From the NCBI GenBank assembly GCA_028822745.1, contig JAPKCZ010000131.1:1-6236 (forward strand): a stretch of DNA of 6,236 nucleotides. The letters run 5' to 3'. Source of the stretch: Kiritimatiellia bacterium. GTDB lineage: Bacteria; Verrucomicrobiota; Kiritimatiellia; UBA8416; JAIOPI01. Positions 1 to 5,585 of the stretch are shown piece by piece. Made by a program: the position numbers and the translations under genes. Every line of letters begins with the position of its first letter. The stretch's first letter is position 1. The notes beneath the pieces were generated by a model, which worked only from the letters and a program-made list of their open reading frames with translations, was not told the origin of the DNA and ran no database searches.

Positions 1-461
1 ACAACCGCGAGGATGCGGCAGAGGTCGCTCAGGAGGTGTTTTTAAAGCTATATAAGTCGATTGGGCAATTTGAGGGACGCTCCCGCTTTTCGACCTGGCT
101 TTTTACGATGACCGTAAACATGTGTCGCAATCGGCGGCGCACGTTGGCACGACGCAGCGTAGAAAAGCAGATACTGGACATCCCTCAGTACGAAGGCGCT
201 TCGCCGCGCGACGTTGAAGACCCGTCTGCCGGCCCACGCGAGATTGCAGGTCACCATGACATTCGCGCGTTGGTCGAGAAAGGGCTACAGACATTGCCCG
301 AGGATTATCGCGAGGCCGTCGTACTGCGCGACCTACAGTACATGACATATGACGATATTGCCGCGGCGCTTGAGATTTCGATCGGCACGGTGAAGTCGCG
401 CATCGCCCGTGGACGCGCCTTATTGAAAACGCAACTGACAAAGGTTTTGAAGGAATGCTGA
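1..461 (+). CDS. ECF-family RNA polymerase sigma factor (5' truncated by window edge)
   Basis: The reading frame is open from the first full codon (position 3) to a TGA at 459-461, giving 152 visible residues, so the true start lies outside the window. The GTG at 36 is an internal valine codon, because the codons before it continue the conserved region 2 (AAEVAQEVFLKLY). Region 2 runs on through the core-binding and -10-recognition part with FSTWLFTMTVNMCRNRRR, matching the usual 'F.tWLy.Ia.N.c.d..Rr' of ECF sigma factors. After an acidic linker, region 4 carries the helix-turn-helix (LPEDYREAVVLRDLQYMTYD, then DIAAALEISIGTVKSRIARG) that reads the -35 element. About 40-50 N-terminal residues are missing compared with a typical ECF sigma of 180-200 residues. 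Its role is to direct RNA polymerase to a small stress or envelope regulon; which ECF group it belongs to cannot be told by eye. The next gene is its probable anti-sigma factor. Confidence 0.93.
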   Translation, partial: NREDAAEVAQEVFLKLYKSIGQFEGRSRFSTWLFTMTVNMCRNRRRTLARRSVEKQILDIPQYEGASPRDVEDPSAGPREIAGHHDIRALVEKGLQTLPEDYREAVVLRDLQYMTYDDIAAALEISIGTVKSRIARGRALLKTQLTKVLKEC

Positions 462-493
462 AGAAAACAGTGTAGCAATCTAAGACAAAAGCC

Positions 494-2035
494 ATGCAAC
501 CATCAGATAAACAATTTAATCCTGACAATCTCGACGAGTGGATGTCCGCACATATCGACGGCATGCTCGACGCCGCTTCAGCTGCGCAACTCGACGCGTA
601 TCTGGCCGAAAACCCCGACGCGCAGGCCGAGTTCAATGCACTGCGCTCGGTCGTCGACGCGCTGGCTGCACTGCCGCCCGCCGATGCCCCCGCGGACCTG
701 CTCGACAATGTCATGGCCCACGTAACGTCTGCACCCGCCGAAACGACAAAGGAGCGCGACGAGGCGCCATTGACGCGACCCGCCTATAGTATGATGCCAT
801 GGATACGCCGCGCCGCAGGAATCGCCGCCGTCCTTCTCGTTGTTCGCGTCGGTTACCATGAGTGGGGCCAGCAACAGGAACCTCGCAGCATCGACAATGT
901 CACACCCACGGAAGAGGCCGTGCATGCATCCGAACGACGCCTCGACGAAATTTCCGAACCCATCATGCCCGAAGCAGGCGACGCGGCCGCCAAATCTGCG
1001 GCATCAGCGGCACCCGCCCACAGGTCGATGCCGCGCCCGGCTGCGGCCGCCGCTGACTTTCGCTCAACCCTCGAAGCAGCGAGTCCTGAAACGGCCCCCG
1101 AAGAACGCGAAGCATCTGACCTTGGGGCCGAGGCGAAAAGCAAGGGCGTCAGCGAACTCGACTATCGTCTTGGCGGAGCGCTCGCTCCAGCAGGAAAGAG
1201 CAACGCGAAAGCGCTCGACCTTCTTTATGAGGCACCGGCAGACGACGTCGCGAAACTCCACGAGGACCGCGATGCCTATTTTTCAACTGCCGATCGCGAG
1301 AACGCCGCGCCTACAATCGTCGAGGAAGACAAACAACGACACCACGACCAACTGAAATCGGGAGTCGCTCGCGACATTGCTCCGCCGCAGCCAAGCGCGG
1401 GTCCTGAAAAACCGACGGGGCGTATGGCGCTCAGTGCCGAAGTTGGCAAGAAAGATCAAATACGCGACGAACGCCCGGCACCCGCCGACATCAACGGAGG
1501 CGGTTTCAAGGGAATTGACGCAGACTCGAATGCGCGTCTCGAACAACCTTTCCAAAACGCCACGGACAGCAAAGCGTCGTATGCCCAAGCGCGCGAGAAC
1601 GCTCAGGACGACAACGCAACCATGCTACGACGCATCACAAAAGATGCGGATGCCATTCCCGTTCGCCTTCGCGGATCCATCGTCGACGTCGACGCCGTGA
1701 TTGCCGATTTCCAGACGCCACGACCGGGCGACAACGGAGACAGACAGAAGGCACCCGCTTCAGGCATTACCTCCGATTACGCTGAGGTGGACGAAATGAC
1801 GGTCTCCAACGCTAAGGGCCGATCGGATACGCACGCCATGCTTCGTGTCGTTCACCTCGAGGCAAAGCGATACGCCGAATTCATCAAAGCACTGTCGGCC
1901 GTTGGCACCCTCATTAAAGAGCCCGAAGCTCTCCAACAGAAGGACGGGTGGTTCTTCAGCAAGCGCTCACCTAAACGTATCACGATCTATCTGTTGATCG
2001 ACCCCCCTGCCCCCGACGCCACCGCAGGAGAATAG
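494..2035 (+). CDS. Probable membrane-anchored, cysteine-free anti-sigma factor with long extracytoplasmic region
   Basis: This 513-residue protein begins 32 nt after the sigma factor gene, which is the usual place for its inhibitor. Residues 13-60 (including HIDGMLDAASAAQLDAYLAE) follow the pattern of the anti-sigma domain that binds ECF sigma factors, but the protein has no cysteine at all, so the HxxxCxxC zinc site is absent. A short hydrophobic stretch at about 107-121, preceded by two arginines, could be one membrane span (inside to outside), although it is only about 15 residues and contains Arg118. Residues about 125-440 are rich in Ala, Asp, Glu, Arg and Pro, look disordered and show no motif I recognise. 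The last 70 residues (about 440-505) look folded and distantly resemble the DUF4349-type pattern of putative lipoproteins; this is weak. No Shine-Dalgarno sequence is visible before ATG 494; translation may depend on the upstream gene. An ATG at 542 (Met17) is an alternative start but would trim the conserved domain. The anti-sigma role is inferred mainly from position and N-terminal pattern. Confidence 0.8.
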   Translation: MQPSDKQFNPDNLDEWMSAHIDGMLDAASAAQLDAYLAENPDAQAEFNALRSVVDALAALPPADAPADLLDNVMAHVTSAPAETTKERDEAPLTRPAYSMMPWIRRAAGIAAVLLVVRVGYHEWGQQQEPRSIDNVTPTEEAVHASERRLDEISEPIMPEAGDAAAKSAASAAPAHRSMPRPAAAAADFRSTLEAASPETAPEEREASDLGAEAKSKGVSELDYRLGGALAPAGKSNAKALDLLYEAPADDVAKLHEDRDAYFSTADRENAAPTIVEEDKQRHHDQLKSGVARDIAPPQPSAGPEKPTGRMALSAEVGKKDQIRDERPAPADINGGGFKGIDADSNARLEQPFQNATDSKASYAQARENAQDDNATMLRRITKDADAIPVRLRGSIVDVDAVIADFQTPRPGDNGDRQKAPASGITSDYAEVDEMTVSNAKGRSDTHAMLRVVHLEAKRYAEFIKALSAVGTLIKEPEALQQKDGWFFSKRSPKRITIYLLIDPPAPDATAGE

Positions 2036-2095
2036 CCACCCACACACTTTTAGCCGTCCCGCAGGCGAGACCCGCAGATTAGCACACCGCCAACT

Positions 2096-2134
2096 CCTCG
2101 GTAAACCAGAGGCCTTTACAAAGGCGCGCCGAGG
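2096..2134 (+). other. Two-stem inverted repeat in the leader of the beta-barrel gene
   Basis: CCTCGG (2096-2101) and CCGAGG (2129-2134) are perfect 6-bp inverted arms. Between them sits a second stem, GCCTT (2112-2116) with AAGGC (2121-2125), closing on a TACA loop. The region also contains the 8-bp palindrome GGCGCGCC (2123-2130). No run of T follows, so it is not a standard intrinsic terminator. It could be an mRNA leader structure, an attenuator or processing site, or chance in GC-rich DNA. Positions 2036-2194 otherwise hold no gene that I can see. Confidence 0.35.
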
Positions 2135-2148
2135 CGATACCTTACCCG

Positions 2149-2154
2149 TATAAC
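2149..2154 (+). promoter_or_regulatory. Possible -10 element (TATAAC) upstream of the beta-barrel gene
   Basis: TATAAC matches five of six bases of the sigma-70 -10 consensus and lies about 40 nt before the start codon, a plausible place for a leader promoter. No fitting -35 hexamer is present at 16-18 nt upstream; the nearest TTGACA-like hexamer (TTTACA, 2115-2120) is 28 nt away. The same 8-mer TATAACCG recurs at 2174-2181 beside the ribosome binding site. The call is weak. Confidence 0.2.
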
Positions 2155-2180
2155 CGCTTTGCCAATCAATAAATATAACC

Positions 2181-2185
2181 GGAGG
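2181..2185 (+). promoter_or_regulatory. Ribosome binding site fixing the start of the beta-barrel gene
   Basis: GGAGG lies 9 nt before the ATG at 2195. It decides against the in-frame TTG at 2159, which would add 12 polar residues (PINKYNRRNGV after the initiator) in front of a good signal peptide. Confidence 0.8.
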
Positions 2186-2194
2186 AATGGAGTC

Positions 2195-2965
2195 ATGCGC
2201 GTTTTTACATCCACCTTTTGCGTCATCCTGATCATGGCCGGCACGTCGCTCGCGTTTGACGCCGACAGACCCAAAGCCACAGCCTCGAGTTCCGTCGTCG
2301 GCTATGGCGTTCTAGAAGCCGGTGCTGGCATCAGCTACTGCGAAAAGGAGGTCAACGGTCAAGATTTCCATGAGTTTGGAATGTTCGATACGCTCGTACG
2401 ATACGGCCTCACCGAAACCGTCGAAGTGCGGCTCGGCTGGGATGGCTACATTTCACGCGAACGCAGCGGTGCGAACACAGACAAAGGCGTGGGCGATGCA
2501 ACGCTGGGGACGAAGATTTTTGTACACGAAGAAAGCCGCTCCTTCGGCGAGGCGTCCATCATCGCGCAAGTCAACTTGCCGCTTGGCGACGACGAATTTA
2601 CCAGCGACGAATTTGATCCGTCACTTCTTCTGGCTGCATCGCACACACTGCAGAACAAGTTTTCATTGGCCTACAACATCGGCGTCGGCCTCGAAACCGC
2701 CCTGGATAGCGACGGCGAAGAAGAAACAGTATCGTCAGCACTCTACAGCCTGGCCATCGGGCACGACTGCACAGCCATGATCGACGCCTACCTTGAAGTC
2801 GCGGGCGCCGTCGGCCTCAGCGCCTCCACAGACCCGGCCTTGCTCGCCACAGGGGTGAGTGTCTTGTTGCGCGACAACCTGCAAGCAGACGCCAGCCTTG
2901 GCGTTGGCCTCACCGACGACGCCAAAGACTGGTTCATTGGTGTCGGCCTCTCCTATCGACGATAA
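2195..2965 (+). CDS. Exported outer-membrane beta-barrel protein, phenol-MetA-degradation/'transporter' type
   Basis: The start is ATG 2195, chosen because of the GGAGG 9 nt upstream and because the protein then opens with a classic signal peptide: Met-Arg, a hydrophobic core (residues 3-16) and a likely signal peptidase I cut after TSLA at residue 20. The mature part of about 236 residues shows alternating hydrophobic/polar strands and Gly- and aromatic-rich turns. Motifs at 61-82 (LVRYGLTETVEVRLGW), 97-110 (KGVGDATLGTKIF), 125-131 (QVNLPLG) and the last strand (DWFIGVGLSYRR) match the pattern of PF13557-type proteins, often annotated only as 'transporter'. In that family the substrate is usually unknown, and no phenol-degradation gene is nearby. 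It ends in Arg-Arg rather than the terminal aromatic residue common in barrels. Acidic loops (GDDEFTSDEFD, DSDGEEE) presumably face outwards. It is 159 nt after the anti-sigma gene and 32 nt before the peptidase gene, so it may be read with either neighbour; it could be a target of the adjacent sigma factor. Confidence 0.82.
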   Translation: MRVFTSTFCVILIMAGTSLAFDADRPKATASSSVVGYGVLEAGAGISYCEKEVNGQDFHEFGMFDTLVRYGLTETVEVRLGWDGYISRERSGANTDKGVGDATLGTKIFVHEESRSFGEASIIAQVNLPLGDDEFTSDEFDPSLLLAASHTLQNKFSLAYNIGVGLETALDSDGEEETVSSALYSLAIGHDCTAMIDAYLEVAGAVGLSASTDPALLATGVSVLLRDNLQADASLGVGLTDDAKDWFIGVGLSYRR

Positions 2966-2997
2966 ACCCCTTCTCTACGGCAGCGCACCTGCGACGT

Positions 2998-4047
2998 ATG
3001 ACGAAATCTCCACGAAGCAAGCATGGACGGTTATCTCCATCGGATTGGTCCGACCGCTCCGACGACGAACTGCTTCAGCTCCGCGTACGCGATCTTGGTC
3101 TACAGATCAGCACGTCGCGTCTTGAGCCCTTCATTGCGCAGCTCTATGAGGAGCTCGACGCGCAGGGCCTGACGTTTCGACCTCCATGCTATTTGGCCGA
3201 CGAATGGTTTTGCCCCGACAAAGTTCCGATGATTGCCTTTCCTTTCTGTCTGGCGCACGCGCGCCTGATGCAATTGGAAAAGAAGATTATGTTCGAGGTC
3301 GAAGGCGATAGCCCCGAGAACTGCATGCGCCTGCTGCGGCACGAATGCGGCCACGCCATCAATTATGCGTATCAGCTCTACAAGCGTACGCGTTGGCGAG
3401 AGCTCTTCGGGCAGTTCTCGACAAATTACACATCCAATTATTCATTTCACCCCTATTCGCGCCACTACGTCGCCCACCTTGGCGACTCCTACGCCCAAGC
3501 CCACCCGGACGAAGATTTCGCCGAAACGTTCGCGGTCTGGCTCACGCCTGGCCGCACGTGGGAGCAGAAGTACGACGACTGGCCGGTTATCGGGAAACTA
3601 CGCTACGTCGACAAACTGATGGCGCGTATCGGCGAGCAGCCGCCGATCAATACCGAGCGCGACATGCCCTATTCAGCAACACGCATGACCTCCACCCTGG
3701 CTGCGTTTTACGAACGTAAACGTAAAGTTCTTGGCGAAGAATTTTCCGGCTACTACGACGACGCGCTCAAGCGTATATTCGCTCAGTCAACCACCCGGGC
3801 CGATGCCGTGAAGGCATCCCGGTTCTTGCGTCGCCACCGTCGCCAGATCGTTGATAGCGTCACCGCCTGGACGCCGCAGCGCAAATTTGACGTCAATCAT
3901 CTGACCCAGCGCCTGATCCGACGTTGCGACACACTTGGCCTGTACGTCAAAACATCGGACGCCACCTGCCTAATCGACTCAACCGCCCTGATCAGCGCCA
4001 CGGTGAACCGCGTCTTGCGCAAACACGACAGCAAGGACCCGTCATGA
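2998..4047 (+). CDS. Putative zinc-binding metallopeptidase (HECGH motif), paired with an ATP-grasp ligase
   Basis: The 349-residue product has no signal peptide or membrane span, so it should act in the cytoplasm. The catalytic signature is LLRHECGHAINYAY: His115 and His119 would bind zinc and Glu116 would be the general base. A second conserved block, HPDEDFAETFAVWLTP (169-184), should provide the third ligand, probably Glu172 or Glu176. Upstream blocks (YLADEWFCPDKVPMIAFPF at 65-83, then LMQLEKKIMFEVEG at 90-103) and the downstream PYSRHYVAHLGDSYAQ (152-167) fit, from memory, proteins annotated as 'putative zinc-binding metallopeptidase'. I recall this family as encoded next to Ddl-like ATP-grasp enzymes, which is the arrangement here. 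The C-terminal third (about 230-349) is basic and helical without a motif I know. ATG 2998 lacks a clear Shine-Dalgarno sequence, but the conserved part starts near residue 15, so no later start is likely. The stop codon overlaps the next start by ATGA. The substrate is unknown. Confidence 0.87.
   Translation: MTKSPRSKHGRLSPSDWSDRSDDELLQLRVRDLGLQISTSRLEPFIAQLYEELDAQGLTFRPPCYLADEWFCPDKVPMIAFPFCLAHARLMQLEKKIMFEVEGDSPENCMRLLRHECGHAINYAYQLYKRTRWRELFGQFSTNYTSNYSFHPYSRHYVAHLGDSYAQAHPDEDFAETFAVWLTPGRTWEQKYDDWPVIGKLRYVDKLMARIGEQPPINTERDMPYSATRMTSTLAAFYERKRKVLGEEFSGYYDDALKRIFAQSTTRADAVKASRFLRRHRRQIVDSVTAWTPQRKFDVNHLTQRLIRRCDTLGLYVKTSDATCLIDSTALISATVNRVLRKHDSKDPS
4033..4037 (+). promoter_or_regulatory. 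Ribosome binding site fixing the start of the ATP-grasp gene
   Basis: AAGGA within the end of the peptidase gene lies 6 nt before ATG 4044. It supports that start over the in-frame ATG at 3924, which would add 40 residues read from peptidase coding sequence in another frame. Confidence 0.75.
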
Positions 4048-5057
4048 AGCGAATGCTGCGCGTCACAACTCTAGTGGACTGGGATTCTGTGCCCGCCGAC
4101 GACCCGCAACTGCAGGGCGGCGACAAGGCGCTTAACGTCACGGAATATCACGTCGTTAGCGCTTTGCGTCAGCTTGGGCACACCGTCACCATCGTTACCG
4201 CCCATTCAAGCGCGCAAGAACTCGTTGAGGACCTTACCGCCTCTAAGCCGGACGTCGTGTTCAATCTAACCGAACAGTTTCGCCACGACCGGCGCCTCGA
4301 CACCAACATTGCGGCCCTGCTCGAACTGATGGGTATTCCGTTCACAGGGACCGGCTCGTCGGGTCTGATGTTGGCGCGCGACAAGAGTTTGAGCAAAGAG
4401 ATCCTTGGCTACCACCGCATCAAGGTGCCCGGATTCGTCACGTTTTACCCCGGGCAACGCATTGCCCTGCCGCGCGCACTAACCTTTCCACTTGTCGTCA
4501 AACCGGCCTATACCGACGGCTCTGAAGGCATCGCAAACGCTTCGCTTGTTACACATGGCGAAGCGCTTAAAGAACGCGTTTTGTTTATTCACAATCACTG
4601 GAAACAGACAGCCATTGTCGAAGAATACGTCGAAGGGCGCGAATGTTACATCAGCGTGCTGGGTCAGAAGCGCCTGGCCGCGCTTCCGGGTCGCGAAATT
4701 TTCTTCACCGCCGAGGAAGGCAGCGGCCCCGTTCTCGCCACATACCGCGTCAAATGGGACGTCGCCTACCAAACCAAATGGGGCATCCGTTTCGGCGACG
4801 CCGATTTGGACGATGTCACGTTCGCGCGCGTGGCCAAGACATGCAAAAAAGTTTTCCGCCTGATGCAGTTGCGCGACTATGCGCGAATTGACCTGCGCTT
4901 GACACCCGAAGGTCGGATTCTGGTGCTTGAAGTCAACCCGAACCCGGACATTGCCTTTGGGGAAGAAGTCGCCGAGTCTGCGGAACGCGCCGGCATCGAC
5001 TATGACGCCCTCATCTCTCAAATCGTCACGGCGGCCTACAAACGTGGCGCACGCTGA
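4044..5057 (+). CDS. ATP-grasp enzyme related to D-alanine--D-alanine ligase; substrate unknown
   Basis: The 337-residue product has the length and block order of a Ddl-type ATP-grasp ligase, which joins an amine to an acyl phosphate made with ATP. Visible blocks are DVVFNLTEQF (70-79), the central TGTGSSGLMLARDKSLSK (101-118), the ATP-binding lysine strand FPLVVKPAYTDGSEGI (148-163, Lys153), IVEEYVEGRECYISVLG (191-207), and the Mg2+-binding block YARIDLRL and LEVNPNPD (279-302; Asp283, Glu296, Asn298). Two Ddl substrate features are not seen: the N-terminal S-x-E-R-E-V-S motif, and the Gly of the N-x-x-P-G-M motif, which is Asp302 here. I therefore expect a substrate other than D-alanine. 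The start at 4044 has an AAGGA 6 nt upstream and overlaps the peptidase stop by ATGA, so the two genes are translated together and probably act in one pathway. It contains no signal peptide, so it is cytoplasmic. The stop faces the mglB-like gene 16 nt away. Confidence 0.9.
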   Translation: MKRMLRVTTLVDWDSVPADDPQLQGGDKALNVTEYHVVSALRQLGHTVTIVTAHSSAQELVEDLTASKPDVVFNLTEQFRHDRRLDTNIAALLELMGIPFTGTGSSGLMLARDKSLSKEILGYHRIKVPGFVTFYPGQRIALPRALTFPLVVKPAYTDGSEGIANASLVTHGEALKERVLFIHNHWKQTAIVEEYVEGRECYISVLGQKRLAALPGREIFFTAEEGSGPVLATYRVKWDVAYQTKWGIRFGDADLDDVTFARVAKTCKKVFRLMQLRDYARIDLRLTPEGRILVLEVNPNPDIAFGEEVAESAERAGIDYDALISQIVTAAYKRGAR

Positions 5058-5073
5058 GCGCACTGCCCCCCCC

Positions 5074-5568
5074 TTACGCCTGCGCGGATGACGGCAAATT
5101 GAAGACGGACTCGATGGGTTCCATCTCGAACACCTCCGCATCCTGGCAGGCCATGCCGCCATTCTCCATGACGATCGACAGGAGACCAGCAATCGTATGC
5201 TCAGTCTTTTCCACATAGAGCTTCACGAGCCCGAGACTTGTCGACTTGCCAAACTGAACGACGAGTAAAAATTCATGCGCGATGCGCTGAATGTAAACGC
5301 TGGATGATGTGCCCTCGTGCGCCACGGAGTTGAAGCGCGCCTCACCGGTCAGTGATGCAAGTGCCTGTGTCGCCGCAAAAGACCCCGCCGCGAGCGCCGC
5401 GACGCTGTCAACGTGCTCCTGATCCTGCCAGGACGTGTTGGTTAATATATTACCACCGCTGTCACACAAAATAACGGCGGCCGCTTCGGCCTCCAGCATG
5501 AGATCCAACATAGCTTCATGCAAGACGCGACTCTGACTTTCGGTCACGGCTTCAGCCAAGCTTTGCAT
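5074..5568 (-). CDS. mglB: MglB-like Roadblock/LC7 protein, probable GTPase-activating partner of MglA
   Basis: The protein is a single Roadblock/LC7 domain followed by a C-terminal tail. It can be aligned by eye with Myxococcus xanthus MglB: AAVILCDSGGNILT, then SVAALAAGSFAATQALASL, then VAHEGTSSSVYIQRI, then the clear signature STSLGLVKLYVEKTE. The tail ends in EPIESVFNL, resembling the DDIDNLF near the end of M. xanthus MglB. In that family an MglB dimer binds one MglA and stimulates GTP hydrolysis. I chose ATG 5568 (164 residues) because GGAGG sits 8 nt before it; the upstream ATG at 5589 (171 residues) overlaps the mglA stop by ATGA but has only a poor Shine-Dalgarno sequence. Either start leaves the domain whole. 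It lies directly behind the MglA gene and must be cotranscribed. Roadblock proteins also serve other small GTPases, but the adjacent MglA makes this pairing likely. Confidence 0.88.
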   Translation of the reverse strand: MQSLAEAVTESQSRVLHEAMLDLMLEAEAAAVILCDSGGNILTNTSWQDQEHVDSVAALAAGSFAATQALASLTGEARFNSVAHEGTSSSVYIQRIAHEFLLVVQFGKSTSLGLVKLYVEKTEHTIAGLLSIVMENGGMACQDAEVFEMEPIESVFNLPSSAQA

Positions 5569-5576
5569 GACGACGC

Positions 5577-5581
5577 CCTCC
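5577..5581 (-). promoter_or_regulatory. Ribosome binding site for the mglB-like gene
   Basis: On the minus strand GGAGG lies 8 nt before the ATG at 5568-5566, just downstream of the mglA stop (5588-5586). It favours 5568 over the ATGA-overlapping start at 5589. Confidence 0.6.
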
Positions 5582-5585
5582 GCAC

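Noticed and set aside
36..461. GTG at 36 as the start of the sigma factor
   Set aside because: The frame is open to the window edge and the codons before 36 encode conserved region 2 residues, so the gene is simply cut by the edge.
103..714. Minus-strand open frame (203 codons) across the sigma/anti-sigma junction
   Set aside because: It is Ser/Ala/Arg-rich with no recognisable domain and is antisense to two well supported genes.
840..1355. Plus-strand open frame (171 codons) inside the anti-sigma gene in another frame
   Set aside because: The composition is that of a shifted frame; the overlying 513-codon frame has conserved ends and sits in operon position.
2112..2125. GCCTT-TACA-AAGGC hairpin as an intrinsic terminator for the sigma/anti-sigma transcript
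   Set aside because: The stem is short and followed by GCGCCGAGG rather than a T-tract.
2159..2194. TTG at 2159 as the start of the beta-barrel gene
   Set aside because: It would put 12 polar residues before a good signal peptide, and GGAGG sits 9 nt before ATG 2195.
3924..4043. ATG at 3924 as the start of the ATP-grasp gene
   Set aside because: It would overlap the peptidase gene by 124 nt and add 40 residues not like any Ddl N-terminus; ATG 4044 has AAGGA 6 nt upstream.
4479..5216. Long minus-strand open frame (245 codons) opposite the ATP-grasp gene
   Set aside because: It lies antisense to a gene with clear ATP-grasp motifs, spans into the mglB-like gene in another frame, and its translation shows no domain; typical shadow in GC-rich DNA.
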